Assembly (NCBI RefSeq): GCF_029989365.1 | Contig: NZ_JAPRAQ010000015.1 | Coordinates: forward strand, 124,001-188,000 | Length of the DNA: 64,000 nucleotides | Origin: Bradyrhizobium sp. Arg816 | Lineage (GTDB): Bacteria; Pseudomonadota; Alphaproteobacteria; Rhizobiales; Xanthobacteraceae | Direction of reading: 5' to 3' | Shown: positions 50,439 through 59,057 of the stretch, piece after piece | Layout of the letters: every line of letters starts with the position of its first letter | Position numbering within the stretch: the stretch's first letter is position 1 | Translations under genes and position numbers: made by a program | The notes under the pieces: model-generated | What the model was told of the DNA's origin: nothing | The model's input: only the letters and a program-made list of their open reading frames with translations | Database searches by the model: none

Positions 50439-51779
50439 TCACGTGAAGAGTTCCTCAGTCCCGAATGGCTCCGCCGACCACGGCCGGAAGCGATTGAGGG
50501 TGAACTTTGTCTTCTGGCCGGGTTCAACGTCCACCAGCACGTAGTTGTACTCCTCTTGCGGAGGCTGGCCCTTCCAGTAAAGGTCCCGCGGGTAGTCGGC
50601 GGGCACCTTGATGCTGGTTCGCCCCGGTAGGATTGGGTCTTGTTCTGCGCCACCGCCGCCCAAAATCAGATACTTGACCCCATCTACATCGTAGATTTCC
50701 GTGGTGTGGACGTGCCCGTTCAACACGATCACCTCCATGTCCTTGGCATACGATGCAATCACCTTGTGCGGGTTATCGGGAGCGGGGATCGGGCCTAAGC
50801 CTGACCGCGCAAACACGGGATAGTGGAAGACGATGAACGTCTTCCGAATGCCATTGGCCTTCGCCTCGTCCATCCACTTTTGAAGCTGGGTCATCTGCTC
50901 GGCATATTTTGGCCGATCAGCGTCCCACAGCGACGGCGAACGGTAATCGTACTTGCCACTCCAGAGATAGATGAAGCGGGTGCCCTTGAAGTCGAATTTG
51001 TAGATGAGGTTTTCCGGGGTGACGCCGAATTTTTTCAGATACGGCACAGCCGAAAGTACGCCCTCAATCCTTGGGTCGGCCCACACCTCATGATTACCTA
51101 CACTCATGAAAAAGCGCCCATCCAGACCGGCCGCGCGCATCTCGTCGTCCGGCGCCGGTAGCTTCTTCAACATTGTTTCGTTCACGCGCTTCCAGTATGG
51201 GCTGTCACTCACGGTCAAGCCCTGATTGCCCCACCACACGGCGTCACCACTATTGACCACGAATTTGGCGCGACCGGACTGAACGTCCTTGACGATTTCG
51301 CGCGTCACCCATTCGCCGCCCTGAAGCCGGAACATGGTTCGATGCACTCCGGGAAGCAGTTTCACGTCTTCAACGGAAGCCTCGGTGACCCAACCTTTAT
51401 CGACCGTCAGGGTCATCACTTCCGTCTTGGATGCGAACGGCATGACGACCTTGACCAGGTCCTTTGTGACCGGATCGAAGATCATCCTCACATCCTTCGC
51501 CACGACGGCCTCGGCGACCTTCTCCGGCATGACCAATCCGAACATCTCGACGAAGAACTTGCTGAGGTCCGGTTGTCCCTCTTTCAACGGGAGGTACATC
51601 ATCGGTCGGGTATCGCCGACCGCAGCGAATGAAAAGCCGCCCCCAATGGAAACGGGTGCTTGCGCGGTTGTTGTTTGGGCCTGCGCGTTGGCAACGACCG
51701 GCATGGAGAATGCTGGGAGCGCCGCAAGTGCGCCTAGAACCAGGCGACGACTGGGCTCGTTAGGCCAAGAGGATTGCAT
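50439..51779 (-). CDS. exported calcineurin-like metallophosphoesterase
   Basis: This 446-residue protein has a twin-arginine-type signal (SRRLVLGALAALPAFSMPVV, Arg11-Arg12). The metal-binding motifs of the calcineurin-like fold are recognisable in order: GDTRP (D56), NSGDAVWW, VGNHEVW, IVFHYPVF and LNGHVHTTE. The first motif is D-x-R instead of the usual D-x-H, which removes a metal ligand. It would hydrolyse a phosphoester in the periplasm. ATG 51779 has AGGGG 8-12 nt ahead. A FixK-type box lies 105-118 bp upstream. Confidence 0.85.
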   Translation of the reverse strand: MQSSWPNEPSRRLVLGALAALPAFSMPVVANAQAQTTTAQAPVSIGGGFSFAAVGDTRPMMYLPLKEGQPDLSKFFVEMFGLVMPEKVAEAVVAKDVRMIFDPVTKDLVKVVMPFASKTEVMTLTVDKGWVTEASVEDVKLLPGVHRTMFRLQGGEWVTREIVKDVQSGRAKFVVNSGDAVWWGNQGLTVSDSPYWKRVNETMLKKLPAPDDEMRAAGLDGRFFMSVGNHEVWADPRIEGVLSAVPYLKKFGVTPENLIYKFDFKGTRFIYLWSGKYDYRSPSLWDADRPKYAEQMTQLQKWMDEAKANGIRKTFIVFHYPVFARSGLGPIPAPDNPHKVIASYAKDMEVIVLNGHVHTTEIYDVDGVKYLILGGGGAEQDPILPGRTSIKVPADYPRDLYWKGQPPQEEYNYVLVDVEPGQKTKFTLNRFRPWSAEPFGTEELFT

Positions 51780-51883
51780 GACGATCACCCCTGATCGAGG
51801 AGAGGGAATGAGCCGCCGCATAGGGCGCGCCAAACAGCCCGATTTGCCGGCCGTTTCCCGTAGACCTTCAGCGGTGGGTAAGC

Positions 51884-51897
51884 TTGATATAGATCAA
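51884..51897. promoter_or_regulatory. FixK/FNR-type box between metallophosphoesterase and TAXI genes
   Basis: TTGATATAGATCAA is a perfect TTGAT-N4-ATCAA palindrome in a 249-bp divergent gap. A start about 41 bp away would give a leader of about 70 nt toward the metallophosphoesterase gene, or about 97 nt toward the ATG at 52029 (49 nt to the GTG at 51981). Either or both directions could be controlled. Confidence 0.75.
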
Positions 51898-52028
51898 CGC
51901 CTTCATCTGCCGTAGCAGCGAGCACGTAGAGCGGCGGCTGGCAGCTATTCTGGCCGCGGACGTTTGCGGGCATCGCAGGTGTGCAGAAATACAGCGGCAA
52001 GGACGTGGCGAACCCACAGGTGGCGAGC

Positions 52029-53366
52029 ATGATGTCGATGAAATTGCCGCTGTGGCTTCGCTTTTTCCTGCTCGTCGGCGTCGCCGCCTTTGCAGCAGGC
52101 GCAGGTCTTATTGCCTATCGGTACTACAGCCGCCCGGTAACGCTGACTGTGGCGGTCGGGTCGCTCGACGGCGAGGCAGCCAAGGCAATGTCAGCGATGG
52201 CAGGCGAGTTCGTTTCAGCGAACGCGCCGGTCCGGCTCAAGGTCATCGACACCGGCACAGCGCTCGAGGCCGCTGCGGCTTTCTCCGCGGGCAAGGTCGA
52301 TCTCGCTGTGGTTCGCGGCGATGTCGGCGACTTGTCGCAGGCGCAAGCCGTCGTCGTCGTCAGCCATATGGTCGTACTGATCATCGCGCCGCCGGGATCG
52401 TCCATCGACAGCATAGCTAACCTGAAGGGACGCACGGTCGGCGTGGTCGGCGGAGCAGTGAACGCCAAAATTGTCGATGTGTTGACCAAGGGATACGATC
52501 TGGCGGGCGCAAAAGTTGTCTTCAAGAACCTTGCTTTGACGGATGTCCGGCAAGCCATCCAGTCGAAACAAGTCGGTGCCCTACTTGTCGTGATCCCGCT
52601 CGCCGAAAAATACCTCTCGCTCGTTCGCGGATTTTTTCAGCTCGACCGTAAAAAGACCCCGGTACTGATCTCGATCGAGTCCGCAGGGGCAATTGCAGAG
52701 AATGAGCGCGCTTTTGAAAGCTTCGACGTCCCGAAGGGCACACTGCGGGGATCGCCGCCGGTCCCGGAAGATGACCTGACGACCCTGAGGACCTCGCTAT
52801 ACCTGGTTGCGCAAAAGAAGCTTGGCACTGATCTGGTAACCGACCTCACGGAGGCGATCATGAGCGCGCGCAGGAATCTGCTGCGCGAGCAGCCGATTTT
52901 CGCGCAGATCACCGCGCCCAGCACCGACCAGGATGCCTACCTTCCGCTGCACCCTGGCGCGGCAGCCGTCTACAACAGCACCACGCAAAGCTTCATGGAT
53001 GAGTACGGCAACTGGATCTATTTGACGCCGATGATACTGGGTGGCGCTGCCACCATGCTTGCGGCGGCGTGGAAATTCCTGGGCGTCGGCAGCCGCGCAG
53101 CCGAAGGTCCGCTCGATTCTCTCTACGCCCTGGCGCGCCGGATTCGGAAGGTCGATACAGAGGCTGAACTTTCGGATATCGAAGACGAAATCGACGGCAT
53201 TCTAAAAGCGGAGCGCGCCAAATCCGCTGCTGGAGACGAGAGCGCGGTGGATGATGCCACATTGAACGTGGCAGCCCACCGGCTGGAGAACTTGATTCAC
53301 GACCGACGCACATTGATCGCCAGGGGACCCGCGGTTGCCTCCGCGGCGAAGGCGACACAGCGCTAA
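52029..53366 (+). CDS. TAXI-family TRAP-type solute-binding protein, membrane anchored
   Basis: This 445-residue protein has one N-terminal membrane helix (LWLRFFLLVGVAAFAAGAGL) and a TAXI-type periplasmic binding domain (about 40-320, VTLTVAVGSLDGEAAKAMSA, DLAVVRGDVGDLSQAQ, NLKGRTVGVVGGAVNAKIVD). A second membrane helix (LTPMILGGAATMLAAAWKF, about 337-356) and a charged coiled-coil tail follow. Typical TAXI proteins are free in the periplasm and pair with a TRAP permease. None is encoded nearby. The start may instead be the GTG at 51981. AGGTGG precedes ATG 52029. Confidence 0.8.
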   Translation: MMSMKLPLWLRFFLLVGVAAFAAGAGLIAYRYYSRPVTLTVAVGSLDGEAAKAMSAMAGEFVSANAPVRLKVIDTGTALEAAAAFSAGKVDLAVVRGDVGDLSQAQAVVVVSHMVVLIIAPPGSSIDSIANLKGRTVGVVGGAVNAKIVDVLTKGYDLAGAKVVFKNLALTDVRQAIQSKQVGALLVVIPLAEKYLSLVRGFFQLDRKKTPVLISIESAGAIAENERAFESFDVPKGTLRGSPPVPEDDLTTLRTSLYLVAQKKLGTDLVTDLTEAIMSARRNLLREQPIFAQITAPSTDQDAYLPLHPGAAAVYNSTTQSFMDEYGNWIYLTPMILGGAATMLAAAWKFLGVGSRAAEGPLDSLYALARRIRKVDTEAELSDIEDEIDGILKAERAKSAAGDESAVDDATLNVAAHRLENLIHDRRTLIARGPAVASAAKATQR

Positions 53367-53399
53367 GTCACGTCACGCCTCGCAACACACTGGTGAACC

Positions 53400-54149
53400 A
53401 TGAATGCAATCGCGCTATCGTGCGTCACGTTTCTATGCATCTCAGGCGGTGCCCTGCTCGGTATGTTCCTTCCTGGGCATCACCTGAGCACGGATGACAA
53501 GGATGTGGTCAGGCTGGGCACGGGCCTCATCGGGACGATAGCCGCGCTTGTCCTCGGCCTGCTGATCGCCTCGGCGAAGGGCTCCTACGATACGCAGAGC
53601 ACTCAAGTCACGCAGATGACGAGTAGTGTTGTCCTGCTCGACAATCTGCTGGCGCAGTACGGACCGGAGACGAACGACGAACGCAATCTGTTACGGCGCA
53701 CCATCGTTGTTTTAGCCGATCGAATGTGGCGCGAGAAAAGTTCCGAGGTTGCCAAGGCGAACCCCTTCGAGGCGAGCGCCGCAAGCGACGCATTCTATGC
53801 GAAGCTTCAGCAGCTTTCGCCGCAAAACGATTCCCAGCGCTCCGTGCAAGCCAGGGCCATACAGGTCGCCACCGACATTGCGCAGATCCGCCTGCTGCTG
53901 TTCGCACAGACGAACAACTCGATCCCTATGCCGTTCCTGGTGGTGCTGATTTTCTGGCTCACCATCATCTTTGGAAGCTTCGGCCTGTTTGCCAAACCCA
54001 GCGCAACCGTTTTCGGCTCGCTGTTCGTTTTTGCACTGTCGGCCGCCGGGGCGATCTACCTGGTCCTGGAACTGGGTCAGCCATTTGCGGGTTTGATGCA
54101 GATTTCCAGCGCGCCACTGCGCAGCGCCCTCACGCCGCTCGGTCCCTAA
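53400..54149 (+). CDS. DUF4239-family membrane protein
   Basis: This 249-residue membrane protein has N-terminal helices (ALSCVTFLCISGGALLGMFL, LGTGLIGTIAALVLGLLIAS), a long soluble helical middle (about 75-155) and C-terminal helices (FLVVLIFWLTIIFGSFGLF, FVFALSAAGAIYLVLELGQP). This topology and the SAKGSYDTQSTQVTQMTSSV segment fit the DUF4239 (bestrophin-like) group, some of which may be channels. It starts 33 bp after the TAXI gene, in one unit with it. Function unproven. Confidence 0.78.
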   Translation: MNAIALSCVTFLCISGGALLGMFLPGHHLSTDDKDVVRLGTGLIGTIAALVLGLLIASAKGSYDTQSTQVTQMTSSVVLLDNLLAQYGPETNDERNLLRRTIVVLADRMWREKSSEVAKANPFEASAASDAFYAKLQQLSPQNDSQRSVQARAIQVATDIAQIRLLLFAQTNNSIPMPFLVVLIFWLTIIFGSFGLFAKPSATVFGSLFVFALSAAGAIYLVLELGQPFAGLMQISSAPLRSALTPLGP

Positions 54150-54168
54150 GCCATTCGCATGATCGAGG

Positions 54169-54402
54169 TTGCCGGCCAGAGCGACTGGCTTCGCCTTGTC
54201 GGTCGCGACATTCGCGCAGGCTATGACGCCCGCGCCGATTCCTCGGCCGGACGGCATGATTTCGCAAATTGCCGTCGGCTGCGGTCCGGGCAGGACAATG
54301 GTGAACGGTGTGTGCGTGGCAAGAACCACCATCCGCCAGACCCGCCGCGCCGTCCGCAGGTGTGTGCGATGGCAGGGAGGCGCCTGCGTCTTGTACCAGT
54401 GA
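54169..54402 (+). CDS. small exported Cys-rich protein with TTG start
   Basis: This 77-residue protein starts at a TTG at 54169. A signal-like stretch (ATGFALSVATFAQAM) is followed by IAVGCGPGRTMVNGVCVART and a basic C-terminal part, RRCVRWQGGACVLYQ. The paired Cys residues and GCGPGRTxVNGxCVAR wording match small exported proteins I recall from Bradyrhizobium. GAGG precedes the TTG directly, so spacing is tight and the start is uncertain. It is the third gene of the TAXI / DUF4239 row. Confidence 0.6.
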   Translation: MPARATGFALSVATFAQAMTPAPIPRPDGMISQIAVGCGPGRTMVNGVCVARTTIRQTRRAVRRCVRWQGGACVLYQ

Positions 54403-54466
54403 ACGCCCCCAAGCTCACTTGGTCCATAGCAGATGGGCTCGGTTCGATCCAAGGCAGGCGAAGCCG

Positions 54467-54904
54467 TCACTCGACCGCTACATCTTCAAAGTCGCGATGC
54501 ATCGTTCGACGCATAACCTCGAAAATGACGGCTGTTGACCAGCCAAACAGCAGTACGCCGTTCATTGCGGTAAGCGGTCCGAGCAGCCGCCAATGCTCAA
54601 CTGGTACCACGTCGCCATATCCGAGCGTCGTGTAGTTCACAAATGCGAAGTACGTAAGATCGGTACCAGTCGGCGCGGCATCGAGTCTTTCATAGGCCAG
54701 CGACCAGACGATGACTTCCGAAGCGTGAGAAGCCATCAAGATCGAAACGGTCGCGATCATGACTGCGATCAAGCGCAACGACGGTCGCGAGGGGGACATC
54801 GTGCGCGTCCTTTGCGCGATCTGAACCAGCATAACCATTATCAATGCATGGATCGTAATGTTACAGGCACTCACGACAGTGCCTATCAGCAGTTGACGGA
54901 ACAT
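54467..54904 (-). CDS. two-helix potassium-channel-like protein (pore domain)
   Basis: This 145-residue membrane protein has several hydrophobic segments, including N-terminal ones (IGTVVSACNITIHALIMVML and LRLIAVMIATVSILM), a pore helix region with the K+ selectivity motif TTLGYGD (VNYTTLGYGDVVPVEH), and a final helix (MNGVLLFGWSTAVIFEVMRR). It is an Ion_trans_2-type channel subunit, which would assemble as a tetramer. No ligand-sensing domain is fused. ATG 54904 has GGGAG about 9 nt ahead. It is divergent from SulP. Confidence 0.85.
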   Translation of the reverse strand: MFRQLLIGTVVSACNITIHALIMVMLVQIAQRTRTMSPSRPSLRLIAVMIATVSILMASHASEVIVWSLAYERLDAAPTGTDLTYFAFVNYTTLGYGDVVPVEHWRLLGPLTAMNGVLLFGWSTAVIFEVMRRTMHRDFEDVAVE

Positions 54905-55205
54905 CACAGTTTCTCCCGCTGTATTTCACCCCGTGCAAGACTGTCAGTCTGAACCTGGCTATCGCCCGCTACGGCTGACATCGGCCTTAGCCGTTTGCGG
55001 CTGTTCGCGGTTATGTCGGTGACTTGTCGTGGCCACGCCGCCCGCCTGCTTTCACGATCGAGATTGGTCAGCGATCTTAACCAATTATCCAATTGCAGCG
55101 GTCGGGGCTGGTCTAGAAATCGAGCCAGCAGTCTTGATCTCAATCAACGTTCCGGTTCGGGGAGCAAATGCAATAGAGCACCTCATGCGCGGCAGGTCGG
55201 ACACT
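54905..55205. promoter_or_regulatory. divergent regulatory region with a FixK/FNR-type box
   Basis: This 301-bp gap between the channel gene and the SulP gene has no gene of its own. TTGATCTCAATCAA at 55134-55147 is a perfect TTGAT-N4-ATCAA box. A start about 41 bp from its centre would fall near 55182, about 24 nt before the SulP ATG at 55206. Confidence 0.75.
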
Positions 55206-56906
55206 ATGGCCAACTCCAGCGCTGCATCTGTAGCTCACAGGTTACTGCCGATCCTGGATTGGGCACCCGGCTATCGACGCGATTGGCTGTTGCCCGATGT
55301 TCTCGCCGGCCTCGCGCTTTGGGCCGTCATGGTGCCCGAGGGCATGGCTTATGCCGGCATTGTCGGCGTGCCGCCGATCATGGGCCTCTATACGATCGTG
55401 CCGGCGCTACTCGCCTATGCGCTGCTCGGTACGTCGCGGCAGCTCGTGGTGGGACCGGACACCGCAACAGGCCTGATCTCCGCAGTGACTATCGGCGCGA
55501 TCGCCACGCAGGGAACGGCGGAATTCAACTCGCTGACCTCCACGCTCGCCGTCCTGATCGGATTCTTCTTCCTCTCTTTTGGAATCATGCGCATGGGGTG
55601 GGTCGCGAGCTTCATTCCCACACCGGTGATGCGTGGCTTTATCGAAGGGCTCGTGTACGTCACCATCATCGGGCAGGTGCCGCATTTGCTCGGCATCAGC
55701 GGCGCATCGGGCAACTTTTTCACGAAGCTTTGGCATGTCTTGCAGCACTTGCCGGACGCTTCAGTTGCGGCTGTGGTAACCGGCATCCTGTCGCTCGTCG
55801 CTATGCTGGTGCTCCGCCACATGGCGCCTGCGGTGCCGGCGGCTCTAGTCGTCATGGTCACGGCGACAATCGTGATCGGACTGCTCGGCGGAGAGGCCAC
55901 AGGTGTGCACGTGGCCGGCCATCTCCCATCCGGCTTGCCTCATTTGACGGCGCCGAATCTGGAGATCTCGACATTGACCGAACTTGTGCCAGGCGCACTC
56001 GCCATCGTGCTGGTCGGCTACGCCGAGGCACTCGGCGCTGCCAAGGCTGCCGCCCTGCAGAGCGGCGGCAAGATCGATCCAAACCAGGAGCTGGTTGCGC
56101 ACGGACCTGCCAACATTCTGAGCGGGCTTTTCGGCGGATTTCTCGTTGTAGGCAGCCTGTCGAAGACTTCTGTAGCCACGTCCGCGGGCGCACGCAGCCA
56201 GCTCGCGAACCTGGTCGCGGCGGTCTTTAGCTTCCTTACGCTCATCTTTTTGACCCCTCTGTTCCGAAACATGCCGCAGCCGGCGCTCGCGGCCATCGTC
56301 ATTGCAGCGATGTTGCATCTGACCAAGCCCAGCTACCTGCGCGAGCTGTTCGTTCGAAGCCGCTGGTCGTTTGCAAATTGTGTGATTGTCATCCTCGGCG
56401 AGCTGACTCTGGGGGTGCTCCAGGGCATTGCCCTGGGAGTCGTGCTGTCGCTGCTGACGTTGATCTATCTTGCGAGCCATCCAAGGGGAGCGGAGCTCGG
56501 ACAACTTCCGGGCACCGAGGCCTATCGCAGCGTGCAACGCCATCCCGAGGCAGTAACATTTCCCGGGCTAATGATCTGGGGAGCGGGCGGCGACCTCTTT
56601 TTTGCGAGCATCGGCCACATCAGCACGGCTTTGAAAGCCGCACTGGCCGCGCGGCCAGACGTCAAACGCGTGCTTCTGGATTGCGCCGCGGTCAACTTCA
56701 TCGACGTCAGTGGAGGAGATGAACTGCTCGGTCTCATCAACGAGCTGCAGAAGATGGGCATTAGCGTCGGCTTTGTCCGGATGCGCGATGCTGTTCGAGA
56801 TGGCATGAAGCGTGCTGGGGTCGAGGCAATTGTGGGACCGGGGAATTTTTATGATCGCGCCACAGATGGCGTGCGCGCCTGGCAGCAGCAAGCTGACGTT
56901 GGTTAG
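55206..56906 (+). CDS. SulP-family anion transporter with STAS domain
   Basis: This 566-residue member of the SLC26/SulP family starts MANSSAASVAHRLLPILDWA. The sulfate-transporter signature region (DVLAGLALWAVMVPEGMAYA, GLYTIVPALLAYALLGTSRQ, VVGPDTATGLISAVT) is followed by about 10-12 membrane helices and a C-terminal STAS domain (about 440-560, RVLLDCAAVNFIDVSGGDEL). Bacterial members move sulfate, bicarbonate, fumarate or other anions; specificity is not readable here. ATG 55185 is in frame but lacks a ribosome site. It is in one unit with DUF2252, 44 bp downstream. Confidence 0.93.
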   Translation: MANSSAASVAHRLLPILDWAPGYRRDWLLPDVLAGLALWAVMVPEGMAYAGIVGVPPIMGLYTIVPALLAYALLGTSRQLVVGPDTATGLISAVTIGAIATQGTAEFNSLTSTLAVLIGFFFLSFGIMRMGWVASFIPTPVMRGFIEGLVYVTIIGQVPHLLGISGASGNFFTKLWHVLQHLPDASVAAVVTGILSLVAMLVLRHMAPAVPAALVVMVTATIVIGLLGGEATGVHVAGHLPSGLPHLTAPNLEISTLTELVPGALAIVLVGYAEALGAAKAAALQSGGKIDPNQELVAHGPANILSGLFGGFLVVGSLSKTSVATSAGARSQLANLVAAVFSFLTLIFLTPLFRNMPQPALAAIVIAAMLHLTKPSYLRELFVRSRWSFANCVIVILGELTLGVLQGIALGVVLSLLTLIYLASHPRGAELGQLPGTEAYRSVQRHPEAVTFPGLMIWGAGGDLFFASIGHISTALKAALAARPDVKRVLLDCAAVNFIDVSGGDELLGLINELQKMGISVGFVRMRDAVRDGMKRAGVEAIVGPGNFYDRATDGVRAWQQQADVG

Positions 56907-56949
56907 TGCGCCATGAGAGGACATAACCGTTGAACTGAAGCCACCTGAC

Positions 56950-58368
56950 ATGGAACGTACAAGACACATCGTCGAACCTACGCCCTCTCCTGGCGCCGCG
57001 CATGCTTTGCATATCGTCTCGCCCGACGAGCGGATAGCAGCCGGCAAGGCGTTGCGCGACAAGGTCCCGCGCGAGCAGCACGGGCACTGGAATGGCATTA
57101 AGGGACGAGCGGACCCGATCGAGCTTCTGCGCAAGTCAGACGATGATCGGTTGAAAAAGCTCATACCGATCCGGTATGGCCGAATGCTGCAATCGCCGTT
57201 TGCCTTCTATCGGGGCTCGGCCGGCATCATGGCGGCTGACCTGGCGCGAACGCCAATCACTGGATTAGAGGTACAAGCGTGCGGCGATTGTCACCTTCTC
57301 AATTTTGGCGGATTCGCCACACCTGAACGAAGCATCATCTTCGACATCAACGACTTCGATGAGACTTCCCGGGGGCCGTGGGAGTGGGACGTCAAGAGGC
57401 TTGTCGCATCGATCGTGCTTGCTGCCAGATCGAACGGATTGTCCGATGCTCGTGGCTGCGACTGTGCCGTCAATTGCGCGCGCAGATATCGCGAACATAT
57501 GCGTGAATTCGCCGACATGGACCCGCTTGCAGTCTGGTATGCCGAAACCAAAGCGTCCGACTTCATCGACTCCTTGCCAAAGGCATTGCAACGGAGCGTC
57601 AGGAAGCGGATCGAGAAGGCGGCGGGCCGAAGCGGTTCGGAATTTGACCTTCCCAAGCTCGCGGGCTCCGTTGCCGGGCAGATCCGCATTACGGATCAAC
57701 CGCCATTGATTTTTCATCCGGGATCGATCAGTGCCCCCGAAGCTGAAGCGACACTTGAACAGCTCCTTCACGCTTACCGACAATCGCTGGCTGATGATCG
57801 GCGGATGCTGCTCGATCGCTATCGGCTCGTTGATGTGGCCATCAAGGTGGTTGGCGTGGGCAGCGTGGGCCGCAGATGCTGGATCGCCCTGCTGATGTCC
57901 GAGGGAAACCACCCTCTGTTCTTGCAATTCAAGGAAGCGGTGAGCTCTGTGCTCGAGCCTTACGCCGGAAAAAGCACATTCGGCCATCATGGGCAGCGCG
58001 TTGTGATAGGACAACGTCTGATGCAGCCGGCCTCGGACATTTTTCTCGGCTGGGTCACCGCGCCCAACGGACGACAGTTCTATGTCCGCCAATTGCACGA
58101 TGCCAAGATCAAGCCCTTGGTAGAGACGTTCAATGCCGGGATGTTGGACGCCTATGCGCAGGCGTGCGGCTGGGTACTCGCTCGCGCGCATGCGAAGGCC
58201 AGCGAGATATCGGCGACGATCAGCGGCTATCTCGGATCTTCAAACGATGCATTCGAAATAGCCATGGGACAATTCGCGCTGGCTTATGCGGACCAGGCGG
58301 AGCGCGATCATGCCGCGCTCAAGGCTGCGGTGCGAAAGGGAGAGATTGTCGCCGTCAAAGGCGCCTGA
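56950..58368 (+). CDS. DUF2252 family protein
   Basis: This 472-residue protein of DUF2252 has a kinase-like fold, with the segments PFAFYRGSAGIMAADLA, CGDCHLLNFGGFATPERSII and FDINDFDETSRGPWEWDVKR. The GDxHLxNFG and FDINDFDE motifs correspond to the aminoglycoside-phosphotransferase-like catalytic loop and metal-binding Asp. No signal peptide is present. Its substrate is unknown. It follows SulP by 44 bp, with a FixK-type box ahead of the pair. Co-expression suggests that the two work in the same low-oxygen condition. Confidence 0.88.
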   Translation: MERTRHIVEPTPSPGAAHALHIVSPDERIAAGKALRDKVPREQHGHWNGIKGRADPIELLRKSDDDRLKKLIPIRYGRMLQSPFAFYRGSAGIMAADLARTPITGLEVQACGDCHLLNFGGFATPERSIIFDINDFDETSRGPWEWDVKRLVASIVLAARSNGLSDARGCDCAVNCARRYREHMREFADMDPLAVWYAETKASDFIDSLPKALQRSVRKRIEKAAGRSGSEFDLPKLAGSVAGQIRITDQPPLIFHPGSISAPEAEATLEQLLHAYRQSLADDRRMLLDRYRLVDVAIKVVGVGSVGRRCWIALLMSEGNHPLFLQFKEAVSSVLEPYAGKSTFGHHGQRVVIGQRLMQPASDIFLGWVTAPNGRQFYVRQLHDAKIKPLVETFNAGMLDAYAQACGWVLARAHAKASEISATISGYLGSSNDAFEIAMGQFALAYADQAERDHAALKAAVRKGEIVAVKGA

Positions 58369-58446
58369 GCATGAAGCCGATAACGCGCAATGGCTGCTGA
58401 TGGCGTCCACCCACGCCGCTTCCTTCGGCATCGGCAAGGGCGATTC

Positions 58447-58460
58447 TTGATCTAGATCAA
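58447..58460. promoter_or_regulatory. FixK/FNR-type box upstream of DUF3302-HlyD operon
   Basis: TTGATCTAGATCAA lies inside a 16-bp perfect palindrome, CTTGATCTAGATCAAG (58446-58461). A start about 41 bp from its centre would fall near 58495, 49 nt before the ATG at 58544. The rest of the gap (58369-58543) has no gene. Confidence 0.8.
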
Positions 58461-58543
58461 GGGATGCCGGGAATTTCGGGAGAAGTCTTGCTAGAGGGGC
58501 ACATTGCGCCGGAGTTGCTGATCGGTCCAAATGTGAGAATAGC

Positions 58544-59020
58544 ATGGAAGATCCATTCCTGAACTATTTCGCACTTGGCTTGCTGTTTTTCGTGGTGATC
58601 GTGCTGGTCTACGGCATCATCGCGATCCACGACATTCCGGCTCGGATCGCTCACGCGCGTCATCATCCGCATCAGGACGCGATCCACGCCGCAGGCTGGA
58701 TCAGCCTGTTCATGCTGCACCTGCTGTGGCCGTTCCTCTGGATTTGGGCAATGATGTATCGGCCGGATCGAGGCTGGGGCTTCGGTCAAAAGCCGGGTGA
58801 GCCGGCCTCACCGCAGGAGGCGGTGGCCGAGCTCGAGGCGCTCAGGCGCCGAATGACGGAGATCGAAGCAAGGCTAGAGAACAGGGATCCAGCAGCTCAA
58901 TCGAACAAAGAACAGCCTCGGCCTACGGTGGGGCAATCGGGACCAGCGATCTCGGCTGCCGAGGGGAGCGCTCCTGCGACAGATGCGGTAGCTTTGGAGA
59001 GCCGAGGCGGCCGACGATAA
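58544..59020 (+). CDS. DUF3302 (YiaW-like) membrane protein
   Basis: This 158-residue protein has two membrane helices (YFALGLLFFVVIVLVYGIIA, AGWISLFMLHLLWPFLWIWA) and a charged, partly coiled-coil C-terminal tail (AVAELEALRRRMTEIEARLE). The motif IHDIPARIAHARHHPHQDAI is typical of DUF3302. In Escherichia coli YiaW (DUF3302) is paired with YiaV (HlyD type), and the same pair is seen here with a 37-bp gap. It likely forms a small inner-membrane partner of the HlyD protein. FixK-type regulation is predicted. Confidence 0.88.
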   Translation: MEDPFLNYFALGLLFFVVIVLVYGIIAIHDIPARIAHARHHPHQDAIHAAGWISLFMLHLLWPFLWIWAMMYRPDRGWGFGQKPGEPASPQEAVAELEALRRRMTEIEARLENRDPAAQSNKEQPRPTVGQSGPAISAAEGSAPATDAVALESRGGRR

Positions 59021-59057
59021 CTGACGTGCTCTCGAAGCTTGGAGCGGGAGGCCACCA

